Part shown: positions 36,101-43,775 of the stretch, one piece after another
How positions within the stretch are numbered: the first letter of the stretch is position 1
How the letters are laid out: each line of letters opens with the position of its first letter
Assembly: GCA_042095835.1 (NCBI GenBank)
Contig: JBELML010000006.1
Coordinates: forward strand, 31,317 to 95,316
Length of the DNA: 64,000 bases
DNA from: DATFKA01 sp042095835
GTDB lineage: Bacteria > Bacteroidota > Bacteroidia > Chitinophagales > Saprospiraceae
Direction: 5' to 3'
Position numbers and translations under genes: made by a program
Notes under the pieces: generated by a model
The model's input: only the letters and a program-made list of their open reading frames with translations
Told to the model about the DNA's origin: nothing
The model's database searches: none

Positions 36101-38080
36101 TGTCGTATAAGAGTTGCCGGTCAAGCACCCAAAAGCAAAGTCTAGTGGATACTTCCCCTTATGATCAAAAATTGTAGGATCATCCAGACCAAATCCAGTC
36201 ACAATAATAGAACCATGCCCTAAAAAGGCCTTAATAAGAACCCCATCGTCAACCCGATCAATGATTCTTTCCGATACAGAAGTAGGTACAGGTTCAGAAC
36301 TCAATTTGGTACTCTTTGAAATAGAGGCTGCCCACTTATTTTCCTCTGCAAATAATTCCATGAAACGCATCTGCGCATCAAAGATAGGTTGCTCATTGAC
36401 ATCGCCTCCTACCAGGTGAATCGCCTCCTTGCGCCAGGCATGATTGGCATAAGTGCGCTCCCCACGCTGACGAGATTCGTAATCCTTGATAGACTCCAGG
36501 TATAAATTAATATCCTCATCAGATTGGGCAGAAATCCTTCCGACGGCAGTGATGGCGGCCGTAGCACCAGGCGTAGACAACAGCAATTGATCGGAGCCTG
36601 GAGAGCCAAAGGTAGGCAACAAATTCTGCCGTCTAAGATTCGCATTATTACGAATAAATTGGTACTCTAGACCTTTGCCTAATAAGAAGGTGAAATCTAA
36701 GGGAGCCCCGAGATCTTTTAGATAATTAAGGTAGTTACGAATAGCAATTGGGTGGCCTTCGACACCATAGCTAAACTGGTCGTAAAGGTCATCCACCATG
36801 ACGAGTTCAGCGCGATAGGCGCCACCTTCTATAGAAGATCGATAGTCTTTATAAGCTGTTGCTCCGGCTAATAAACTGCTATGCGATAAGATCAAATACT
36901 CCACATTGTCATAGTCTAAGCTTGCAGCTTGATAAAGCTCCAAATTGTCTACCTGTTTAACCTCTTCTTCGTTGATCAAAACCCAGGACTGTCCCTCTTC
37001 ATCGGTTGTCAACTTCGCTAAAGCGCCAGTCGCATCTGCAACAAGCACTTGCCTAGTTTGATTCTCGGGGTTTAGCAAAAGATAAGTATTATCAGGACTA
37101 AGGCTAGTCAACTGCACGGCACCCGTCTGCGCGACCTGATCCAATTGAACCGTATTAAGGCCAGAGGAAAGTCCCTGCCATGCCTTTGGGTAACTGACAG
37201 ACACCTGAGCCACTCTAAACCAATCTCGTATACCTAATATCCCATTGATCGTTAAAGCCAGTGCGCCATTAGTTACCAAATTCTCTGGAACCGTGACATT
37301 GTATTCTTTAATCCCATAGGCTGGCCAGTTGAGATCATCAATAATGATTTCGTTGTTCGCTTTGACCTGCAGGTGGTGATTACCCCGATCAGAAGCTAAT
37401 CGTATTTTTAGGCGGATGGAGTCCACTCCTGGCACAAAATCTCGCAATTGAAAATTGTAACTATAAGCTGTGGAGCGATTAGCAGCAAAGCCTTCTGCTA
37501 CATCATATTTGGAGTAAGTAACTAAATCTTGTAAGTGTCTTTTCTGGAAAAAATTGCTCGCATTGACAATTTCATCAGTTTGGGTATACCAATCGCTAGC
37601 TATAGACTGCGCAGTGAGCTCTTCATCGATGACTTGGTATTGAAGGATATTATTTTCCTCGGACCAACTGAGATAATAGATGCTAGTATCCGAATATAGA
37701 CTATGCCGCATATTGAGCATATCTTGTTCTGGTTCTTCAAAAAGTAGACGGTCCAGCTCTGCTCTATTTTTTTGGCCATAAAACTCTATAAACCCATCTT
37801 CTTCTAAGGAAGAGATATAAATCGGTATTCTTTTCCCAAAAGAAAACAGCTCAATCTGTTCTTGCTGAACTTGATCAATAGGAAACCCGACTTCGGAGAG
37901 CTTGCTCACCGGAATCCGGTAGATGCCATCCGCGCCTACTTTTATTTTAAAATAGGTTTGGTCTTCAGATAGCCATTCATTTCCAAAAAGGGTTTGCTTT
38001 TCAATCGTCATCTGAGCGATCAAGGAGCTAGGAGCAAGGATAAATAAGAGGCTAAAGTATATTGCTCTTGTCATCATCAT
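33194..38080 (-). CDS. porU2: PorU2-like type IX secretion sortase (gingipain C25 family)
   Basis: This 1628-residue protein has a signal peptide (about 1-22) and a gingipain-type C25 domain in its middle. The catalytic His is H622 in FLGHGSI and the nucleophile is C652 in FAFGCLTGNS. Long beta-rich regions follow, with CARDB/Ig-like stretches. The C terminus (from YPNPFTTQTRFVY to GVYLYQVLMKD) resembles FlgD-Ig/T9SS C-terminal modules. PorU cleaves the sorting domain of T9SS cargo and transfers it to A-LPS; PorU2 is the long paralogue found in many Bacteroidota, with a less well defined function. It heads a leftward operon with a flippase, glycosyltransferase and FemAB-like protein. Confidence 0.8.
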   Translation of the reverse strand: MMMTRAIYFSLLFILAPSSLIAQMTIEKQTLFGNEWLSEDQTYFKIKVGADGIYRIPVSKLSEVGFPIDQVQQEQIELFSFGKRIPIYISSLEEDGFIEFYGQKNRAELDRLLFEEPEQDMLNMRHSLYSDTSIYYLSWSEENNILQYQVIDEELTAQSIASDWYTQTDEIVNASNFFQKRHLQDLVTYSKYDVAEGFAANRSTAYSYNFQLRDFVPGVDSIRLKIRLASDRGNHHLQVKANNEIIIDDLNWPAYGIKEYNVTVPENLVTNGALALTINGILGIRDWFRVAQVSVSYPKAWQGLSSGLNTVQLDQVAQTGAVQLTSLSPDNTYLLLNPENQTRQVLVADATGALAKLTTDEEGQSWVLINEEEVKQVDNLELYQAASLDYDNVEYLILSHSSLLAGATAYKDYRSSIEGGAYRAELVMVDDLYDQFSYGVEGHPIAIRNYLNYLKDLGAPLDFTFLLGKGLEYQFIRNNANLRRQNLLPTFGSPGSDQLLLSTPGATAAITAVGRISAQSDEDINLYLESIKDYESRQRGERTYANHAWRKEAIHLVGGDVNEQPIFDAQMRFMELFAEENKWAASISKSTKLSSEPVPTSVSERIIDRVDDGVLIKAFLGHGSIIVTGFGLDDPTIFDHKGKYPLDFAFGCLTGNSYTTQVSVAERFVINPVGTGSIGYIASSGYGYPFTLGRFGGLFYEYLGNQHFNAGIGEILNLVIDSMDVFNGAPNISLSQQLKLEGDPAVRLFIEDAPDFVIDPSTVKINPGIISVEQDSISVDFTMANIGAWVEDSIEVLVKHRLPSDTTLSYVFQVKQTSSISSFNLSIPLAEGLLGIHQVDIEIDPQNQIAEFNAPEGENNNNIVDPNTQKEGIEFFVLPSGVQQVSPANYRVVNSENVVLKALSADIFTAQQSFNFELDTLASFQSSFKKTETIRSDNGLVEWTLDTDLESGKVYYWRVAETPTSSTTPINWQTSSFLYAPELEATWNQSHIDQYRAGELTRLKEEGVSNLEFNSVGLSVVVEAVARTGADPGNSRVLINNDRRQVGRSNSPLVGIMVFDSKNGAVRVNRVLRMDDANGRSTAYDILKDAAPESFISLFSFAPSNANIGFYSEAWDEDSLNLGTNLIQLLEAQGAQSIDLIKQFPRGPYAFAYQKDVNAIGEDLVIDEERRARVLFDLPSVWQRGTFQSDWMGPAESWSNLEWRIKQEPSDSVVVALYGASASKEPILLQDRLEDNPLDLSSIDASTYPYLRLVFDLIDSTERTAPSLEYIRFDYDRAAQVIVYSDQFIADTLQNGQDLQYQFIAENIGDQMSDSLRFNVQIRDRLNNIYDENLDFAAVAPQQETNLSYRFKTDVMADGEANFGFSRLSGQVEQRTIIGARTFFVIGDQIAPLMNVTFDGRRIVNRELISPEPVIRIELTDENRFVLLDDTSAFAVQLIDPLGQARELSTLDADVLFIPASDSDKNQAVLEFTPQFSQDGIYKLVANAQDNNGNQAGALNYEIEFEIITANQLSRLLPYPNPFTTQTRFVYTMTGAEPPSQFLLRILTASGRVVREVSQEEFGPLQVGTHQSEFVWDGTDNFGDPLANGVYLYQVLMKDAQGNDYEQYQNDQTDSYFKNGFGKVVILR

Positions 38081-38464
38081 ATGAATGGGATATTAGAGTA
38101 TGCTTATTCAATAGTAGTAACGGTGTTTAAATTTTCTCAATCAAAGATCGAAATTTTTAAGGCATTTCTGATCTTTATTTCGTCATTATTGATAGGCATT
38201 ACCCATTGAACGACAATTCTACTAGTTTCAAAGGGGTTGCTTTCTTCTGCTGTCGTTAAAACCATAGATAATACGACGGAGAGAATAGGAGCACAACCTA
38301 TTCTTATTCTTTCCCCACTCCCTCCTTGAATGATCTCATCTCTTGATTAGTGAATTGCTAGTTTAGGATCCGTTCAATTCCGCTAATACGTTATTTTCAG
38401 GGATTCATAGTTTTAGTTAGAGAAGGTATGCTCAAATAATTATATTGAGAGCAAAAACACAGCT
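38081..38464. other. 384-bp divergent gap between PorU2 and rhomboid genes
   Basis: No gene is credible here; the 96-codon frame at 38445 is a shifted reading of the rhomboid gene. I see no strong terminator, and no -7 box that matches the consensus well. The promoters of the leftward PorU2 operon and the rightward rhomboid gene should lie here. Confidence 0.5.
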
Positions 38465-39133
38465 ATGTTATTACCCATCGGAGATGACAATATCAAGGGA
38501 GGTTATTTTCCTGTGTTCAGCTATTTATTTATTGCGGCCAATGTTGCTGTATTCTTGTACCAAATTTCATTGGGCCAGTATCAAAATAGCTTTGTGCTGC
38601 ACTTTGGCTCGATACCGGATGAGATCACCCGTGGTCAGGATTTGTACACGCTGTTCACGAGTATGTTTTTACATGCTGGCTGGTCACATTTGCTATTCAA
38701 TATGTTATTCCTTTGGATTTTTGCAGATAATATAGAAGCCATTATTGGTAGTAGGCGTTTTTTGTTTTTTTATATCATGGGAGGACTGCTTGCTCATGCA
38801 TTACATATTTACTTCTATCCAGATAGTACCATTCCGACGGTAGGTGCTAGTGGTGCTATTTCAGCAGTATTGGGTGCCTATCTGGTGATGTTTCCATCCT
38901 CTAAGGTCAAATTGTTATTTTTTGTGATCCCTTTTCGTATACCAGCGTACCTATTCTTGGGTTTTTGGATCTATATGCAAATCAGTAGCGGAATAAGTAG
39001 CTTGCGTATGGCTGATGGTACCGTGAGTGTAGCTTATTGGGCGCACATTGGTGGCTTTATCTTTGGCTTGGTAATGGGCTTTATTTATCGCCCGCGTATT
39101 CGGAATTCGAGTGGTCAATTAGCCACTTCATAA
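38465..39133 (+). CDS. Rhomboid intramembrane serine protease
   Basis: The 222-residue membrane protein shows all rhomboid hallmarks: HAGWSHLLFNM (H70-M80, including the conserved H75 and N79), the nucleophile S129 in GASGAISAV, and the catalytic H194 in YWAHIGGFIFG. It has about six transmembrane helices and a short N-terminal tail. Rhomboids cut transmembrane segments of client proteins; in bacteria clients include Tat components and envelope proteins, and in some taxa they take part in quality control. Its last 53 bp overlap the 3' end of the convergent O-antigen ligase gene. Confidence 0.93.
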   Translation: MLLPIGDDNIKGGYFPVFSYLFIAANVAVFLYQISLGQYQNSFVLHFGSIPDEITRGQDLYTLFTSMFLHAGWSHLLFNMLFLWIFADNIEAIIGSRRFLFFYIMGGLLAHALHIYFYPDSTIPTVGASGAISAVLGAYLVMFPSSKVKLLFFVIPFRIPAYLFLGFWIYMQISSGISSLRMADGTVSVAYWAHIGGFIFGLVMGFIYRPRIRNSSGQLATS

Positions 39134-40361
39134 GTAAGAGATAAAAAAGGGTAAAACCTACACCCATTGCATTTTCAATCGTATTTTCTACCATAAAGGA
39201 AAGGAAGATAATGCAGTAAAAACCTAGAAATAGCCAATGCTGATAGGCTTTCTTATACAAAAGCGGATAAAAAAAACAGCTTAAAAAGATCAACAGGCCT
39301 AATAGCCCGCTACTAGCCAGTATACTCAATAGTTGATTATGAGGCATCCGACGGCCTTCGATGGCAAATTGGGCATAATCTCTATCGTAGATGCTCATCA
39401 CTTCTTTTTTCAAATCCCCTACACCTACTCCTTGTATTGGCGCCTTTTGAAACACCTCCCAACCGATTAGCAAGGAAGTAATCCGGCCAGCATCGGAGAG
39501 GTTTTCCCCCTGATCACCGTGCCGATACATATAGAGATCATAACTGAAATAATCTATTTTGTTTTTCAAGCTCGGCAAGGTCTTATAAGCCACAAATGGT
39601 ATAGCCACCATAGCCATCATCAGAAAAATACCAAGCAATACCTTCCGCGTACGAATGATATACTGCAAAATCAAACAAGCCAAGGCTCCATATAATACAG
39701 CCAAACCAGTACGCACCGAGAGGATGTGTAAAAACAAAAACAGAAAAACGGAGATCAACAAATAGAGAGGGCGCTCCCTTTGGGAGAACAGGGTATATCC
39801 TTCAAGGTACAAATACCCACTAGCAAAAACGCCCAAAACCAGCATCATGCTAAAGCGGATATGATTACAGGGTAATGGGATAGAACGGCCTTGTTTGATA
39901 GCTATATTGATCGCCTCAAAGTCATACCAGTAGTTGATTAAAACACCAATACTCGTCATGCTTAACACTAAAAGGAAAAAAGAAAATAAACCCAATAGGG
40001 CTTTCCGACTAGGGCGAGGCGCAAAATAAAAAGCGAAAGGTAGAATTAGAAAGGGCAGTTTGATCCGAAAGCGGCTCAACCAATAGTCCGTATCTTCAAT
40101 GGCCCAAAAACCCCAAAAAGTCAGTAAAAATATACCTGTGAGTAGATAATAATCGGGCCTTTGAAAAAATCCGGCAAAATTACGGATCGTAGTTACTCTC
40201 CATTGTACGAATGGAGCCTTTTGGATATCCAAGGCGAAAACCGCAACGACCGCCATGGAAATCATACAAATAGAAAGCAAAAATGGGGCAAAGACCAAAC
40301 CTATTGGCACTAAGGCCAAGATCAATAAAACCAAATTTTCTACTTTCCAAACCTTTGTCAT
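39081..40361 (-). CDS. O-antigen ligase/polymerase (WaaL/Wzy superfamily)
   Basis: The 426-residue protein has about 11-12 predicted transmembrane segments and a large periplasmic loop with GVGVGDLKKEVMSIYDRDYAQFAIEGRRMPHNQLLSILASSGLLG, the characteristic PF04932 region. The conserved His and Arg in that loop are those used to transfer lipid-linked glycan to an acceptor. It could be the ligase joining O-polysaccharide to lipid A or a Wzy polymerase; the two cannot be separated by sequence alone. It transcribes towards the rhomboid gene and overlaps it tail to tail by 53 bp. Confidence 0.82.
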   Translation of the reverse strand: MTKVWKVENLVLLILALVPIGLVFAPFLLSICMISMAVVAVFALDIQKAPFVQWRVTTIRNFAGFFQRPDYYLLTGIFLLTFWGFWAIEDTDYWLSRFRIKLPFLILPFAFYFAPRPSRKALLGLFSFFLLVLSMTSIGVLINYWYDFEAINIAIKQGRSIPLPCNHIRFSMMLVLGVFASGYLYLEGYTLFSQRERPLYLLISVFLFLFLHILSVRTGLAVLYGALACLILQYIIRTRKVLLGIFLMMAMVAIPFVAYKTLPSLKNKIDYFSYDLYMYRHGDQGENLSDAGRITSLLIGWEVFQKAPIQGVGVGDLKKEVMSIYDRDYAQFAIEGRRMPHNQLLSILASSGLLGLLIFLSCFFYPLLYKKAYQHWLFLGFYCIIFLSFMVENTIENAMGVGFTLFYLLLMKWLIDHSNSEYAGDK

Positions 40362-40728
40362 ATTATTCTCAAGATACGTTCATTCTAAAAACCGCTGCTT
40401 AAACGTTACAATCAATAATTGCTTAGCGTATGTTTATGCGCTTAGGCCCGAGTTTAGCTTCGGGCACTTTGCGACCTCTCTGGTTTAATCGTTTATTTTA
40501 AACCCTCCAAGAGGCTAAATATCTAAACCCAAAGCGAAGCCTCTAAACTATCCCGTTTTCAGTGGATCTCTCCATTGGCGGCAGCTACAGGCGTCTAATT
40601 TCATCCCAATACATCCATCTTCTCTTAAAAAAGCGCTTATGATATCCATCCAGCTTGGAACCAAACAACTAAACTATTCAGTTTAGATACTAATTATTAC
40701 TTTTGCAGCTCAATTAAAAGATAACAAC
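40362..40728. other. 367-bp gap between O-antigen ligase and pheS
   Basis: No gene is seen. The gap holds a hairpin GCCCGA/TCGGGC at 40446-40465 and a TACTTTTG -7 box at 40698-40705, 23 bp before the pheS start. Confidence 0.5.
40698..40705 (+). promoter_or_regulatory. -7 promoter box of pheS
   Basis: TACTTTTG fully matches TAnnTTTG and is the same octamer as the glycan operon -7 box. The expected -33 element is weak (TTC at 40677-40679). The transcript would have a very short leader before the GTG start. Confidence 0.45.
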
Positions 40729-41760
40729 GTGGATGCTATTGATCAGTTAAAAGCCTTAATAGAAGAGATAAATAATACTACGCCCTCCAGCGCAGAGGAG
40801 ATTGAGCAATTTCGCATTCGTTTTTTAGGGAGTAAGAATATTATCAAACCTTTGATGGGCGAAATTCGGAATGTACCGAACGAGCAAAAGAAAGACTTCG
40901 GTCTTCTGATTAAAGAGGTAAAATCTACTGCCGAAGCGAAATATGCGCAGTTGACTCGACAAGCCGAAGCTGCAGCCGCTGATGCCAAAGCAGCCAGTAT
41001 TGATTTGACGGCTCCGGGCGAGCCTTTGGTACTTGGATCTCGTCATCCGGTGAGTATCACCATGAACAAGATCGTCAGCATCTTCGAGCGGATTGGATTT
41101 ACAGTAGAAGAAGAAAGAGAGATCGAAGATGATTGGCATAACTTTACGGCTATGAATACGCCTGAGGACCATCCAGCTAGAGATATGCAGGATACCTACT
41201 ACCTCAAGGATAGCACCAATATGTTGTTGCGCACACACACTTCGCCCGTGCAAGCGCGTACGATGCTCAATAATGAGCCTCCGATTCGCATTATTGCACC
41301 AGGTCGAGTATACCGCAACGAGACGATATCTGCGAGATCACATGCCCAATTCCATCAGGTAGAGGGCTTGTATATCGACAAGAAAGTCTCCTTTGCAGAT
41401 ATGAAGCAAACGCTACTATATTTCGCTCGCGAAATGTACGGACCCGAAACACGTATCCGTCTACGCCCCTCTTATTTCCCATTTACGGAGCCTAGTGCGG
41501 AGATGGACGTATCTTGTTTCATCTGTGATAGCAAAGGATGCAACGTATGTAAATATACCGGCTGGGTAGAAATTTTAGGCTGTGGAATGGTCGACCCACA
41601 AGTTTTAATCAACTGTGGTATTGATCCAGAGGTCTATTCTGGCTATGCATTCGGTATGGGTATCGAACGTCAAGCGATGATGCTTTATCAAATCCAGGAC
41701 ATCAGACTATTATTCGAAAATGACGTCCGTTTCTTGAAGCAGTTTTCGTCAGCACTTTGA
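40729..41760 (+). CDS. pheS: Phenylalanine--tRNA ligase alpha subunit
   Basis: The 343-residue class II synthetase subunit has the N-terminal coiled-coil arm (about 1-90), motif 2 in RVYRNETISARSHAQFHQVEGLYI, and motif 3 in GFGMGIERQAMMLYQIQDIR-like form near the C terminus (YAFGMGIERQAMM). A cysteine cluster CFICDSKGCNVCKYTGW near residue 270 is seen in Bacteroidota PheS and may bind a metal. The start codon is GTG at 40729; no in-frame ATG is nearby. The beta subunit gene pheT is not adjacent, which is common in this phylum. A 7-bp repeat tract follows the stop. Confidence 0.95.
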   Translation: MDAIDQLKALIEEINNTTPSSAEEIEQFRIRFLGSKNIIKPLMGEIRNVPNEQKKDFGLLIKEVKSTAEAKYAQLTRQAEAAAADAKAASIDLTAPGEPLVLGSRHPVSITMNKIVSIFERIGFTVEEEREIEDDWHNFTAMNTPEDHPARDMQDTYYLKDSTNMLLRTHTSPVQARTMLNNEPPIRIIAPGRVYRNETISARSHAQFHQVEGLYIDKKVSFADMKQTLLYFAREMYGPETRIRLRPSYFPFTEPSAEMDVSCFICDSKGCNVCKYTGWVEILGCGMVDPQVLINCGIDPEVYSGYAFGMGIERQAMMLYQIQDIRLLFENDVRFLKQFSSAL

Positions 41761-41764
41761 TAGG

Positions 41765-41877
41765 TAGATGCTATGTGTCATGTGCTATGTGTCATGTGTT
41801 ATTTATTATGTGCTATGTTCAGCACCTGACACTTGACACCTGACACTTGACACCTGACACTTGACACTTGACACCTG
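41765..41877. repeat. 7-bp degenerate tandem repeats after pheS
   Basis: Two adjoining tracts share a 7-bp period. The first (about 41769-41820) is built on TGCTATG/TGTCATG. The second (41823-41877) is eight units of CACCTGA or CACTTGA, the last unit one base short. The tract begins within ten bases of the pheS stop. Confidence 0.8.
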
Positions 41878-41906
41878 TTATATGCTACGTGTTATAAACG
41901 ACCCTT

Positions 41907-41962
41907 ACATCACTATTTATCTACCGAAGCTTTAGCGTAGGTAGACATCACTATTTATCTAC
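41907..41962. repeat. 18-bp direct repeat flanking a stem-loop
   Basis: ACATCACTATTTATCTAC occurs exactly at 41907-41924 and 41945-41962. Between and overlapping them is an imperfect hairpin (CTACC ... GGTAG around GAAGC-TTTA-GCG). The second copy ends 11 bp before the hisS start, so it could shape the hisS leader. Confidence 0.6.
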
Positions 41963-41973
41963 ATAATTAACAA

Positions 41974-43314
41974 ATGAAACCAGCAACGCTCAAAGGAACC
42001 CGCGATTTTGGACCAGAGGTGGTAGCGCGGCGCAACTATATATTTGATACCATCCGCAAAGTTTTCATAAAATATGGCTACCAGCCTATTGAGACACCTG
42101 CGATGGAAAAATTGGAGACCCTCACTGGCAAATACGGTGATGAAGGGGACCAATTGCTTTTTAAAATTCTAAACAATGGCGACTTTTTGCGCAAAGCAGA
42201 CCCCAATGCTTTAGCCGAGAAGAAGGAGTCTATTGTTTTGCCACAAATCTCGAAGCGAGGCTTGCGGTATGACTTGACGGTGCCTTTTGCGCGCTTTGTT
42301 GTCATGCACCAGAATGATCTTTCATTTCCTTTCAAACGCTACCAGATACAGCCTGTTTGGAGAGCTGACCGTCCACAAGCCAATCGCTACCAGGAGTTTT
42401 TTCAGTGCGATGTAGATGTAGTAGGCTCAGATTCTTTGGTCTATGAGGCGGAATTGGTGCAAATCTACGATGAGGTTTTCTCTAATCTAGGTTTGGATGT
42501 AACCATCAAAGTGAATAATCGAAAAGTACTTGCCGGTATTGCCGAGGCCGCAGGTATACCAGATCAGTTTATGGACATGACCGTTGCCATTGATAAGTTG
42601 GATAAGATCGGGCCGGAGCGAGTGAAAGCAGAAATGATGGGCAAAGGCATTAGCGAGGCAGCGGTAGATACCATACAAGAGATACTGGAGATTAAGGACT
42701 TGGCGAGTTTAAAAGAAGCTTTTGCTAATAGCCCTACTGGTCTGCAAGGGGTAGAAGAACTGGAAACCTTCCACCTGTATTTCGACAGTTATGAAGCCAA
42801 AAATACCGTAGAATTTGACATTACTTTGGCCCGAGGATTAAGCTATTATACGGGCTGTATCTTTGAGGTAAAAGCCAATGGTTTGAATATCGGTAGCATT
42901 GGTGGTGGTGGCCGCTATGCGGATTTGACGGGCGTTTTTGGCATGAAAAATATGCCCGGAGTAGGGGTTTCTTTTGGTGCAGACCGCATCTATAATGCCA
43001 TCGAAGAGAAGGGGTTATTCCCTGATACTTTTGCAGGAGATTTAAAGGTCCTACTCATTGCTTTGGGGCAGGAAGAGCACCTCTATGCCTTCAAGCAATT
43101 AAATGCCTTAAGAGCAGCGGGTATTAATGCAGACCTCTATCCTGAACCTGCAAAAATGAAGAAGCAGATGAAGTACGCCAATGATAGAAAGGTGCCCTAT
43201 ATCATCATCATAGGTAGTGAGGAAAAAGAAAGAGGTGAACTGAGTTTTAAAAATATGGAAAGTGGGGAGCAGGAGAAGTTGCCGCTTAATACGATTATTG
43301 AAAAGCTTAAATAA
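41974..43314 (+). CDS. hisS: Histidine--tRNA ligase
   Basis: The 446-residue class II synthetase has the N-terminal KGTRDFGPEVVARRNYIFDTIRKVF, motif 2 around RYQIQPVWRADRPQANRYQEFFQCDVD, the histidine-A motif LARGLSYYTGCIFEV, the GSIGGGGRYADL block, and a C-terminal anticodon-binding domain (about 350-446). Length is normal. It charges tRNA-His. It is separated from pheS by about 210 bp of repeats. Confidence 0.95.
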   Translation: MKPATLKGTRDFGPEVVARRNYIFDTIRKVFIKYGYQPIETPAMEKLETLTGKYGDEGDQLLFKILNNGDFLRKADPNALAEKKESIVLPQISKRGLRYDLTVPFARFVVMHQNDLSFPFKRYQIQPVWRADRPQANRYQEFFQCDVDVVGSDSLVYEAELVQIYDEVFSNLGLDVTIKVNNRKVLAGIAEAAGIPDQFMDMTVAIDKLDKIGPERVKAEMMGKGISEAAVDTIQEILEIKDLASLKEAFANSPTGLQGVEELETFHLYFDSYEAKNTVEFDITLARGLSYYTGCIFEVKANGLNIGSIGGGGRYADLTGVFGMKNMPGVGVSFGADRIYNAIEEKGLFPDTFAGDLKVLLIALGQEEHLYAFKQLNALRAAGINADLYPEPAKMKKQMKYANDRKVPYIIIIGSEEKERGELSFKNMESGEQEKLPLNTIIEKLK

Positions 43315-43775
43315 GATTTAGGCACCTTTGGTGCGGGTTTAGGCGCGGTCGCAAGGCGACTTTGTAGGTTAGCTGTTTAGTTAGTAGTTAGTTAGATCTA
43401 AGCCTAAACCCTTTAAACCGTGCCACAGGCACCTAAACCTGTTTAATTTTTACCTACAGTATAATTCATAATACCTTTTTACACCCGATAGTCAACCTAC
43501 GGTAAACGCATTAAAATAAAAACTTAAAAAGAAATGGTTCTTTCTCAAAATTAAGTGCAAAAAAGGTGATAAGTGAAGTGCGAGATGCCGCCTAGGCACT
43601 GTTCGAGTGGAACGAGTTTGGCTAGGCAAGATTTTTTTGCTTCGTTTTTGTATCGAATGACAAAAATGAAGATGCTAGAGCGGTTTTGAATTGGAGTTTC
43701 AGTAGGAATTATAAAAAGTTACAGGGTAATCTTTTGGTGCGTTTGCCCTATAGTCAAACAAACAATCTTATACGG
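43315..43775. other. 461-bp gap with three 5-3-5 stem-loops
   Basis: Three exact stem-loops (5-bp stem, 3-nt loop) lie at 43322-43334, 43348-43360 and 43420-43432, interspersed with TTTAGG/CCTAAA words. Around 43590-43625 is an imperfect palindromic patch centred on GCCTAGGC, followed by a T run. The in-frame extension of gatA (43686-43775) is regarded as non-coding. Confidence 0.6.
43322..43432. repeat. Cluster of three 5-bp-stem/3-nt-loop hairpins
   Basis: GCACC-TTT-GGTGC, GTCGC-AAG-GCGAC and GTGCC-ACA-GGCAC, all perfect. The stems differ in sequence but the geometry is the same. Located 8-118 bp after hisS, they may act in 3'-end formation or mRNA stability. Confidence 0.65.

Noticed and set aside
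38445..38735. 96-codon frame before and within the rhomboid gene
   Set aside because: It is a frame-shifted reading of the rhomboid gene, which has all catalytic motifs.
41823..41877. Possible CRISPR-like array
   Set aside because: Units are 7 bp with no spacers, a simple tandem repeat; no cas genes are nearby.
43686..43775. N-terminal extension of gatA
   Set aside because: The catalytic-residue numbering of known GatA proteins fits the ATG at 43776, and the extension has no family similarity.
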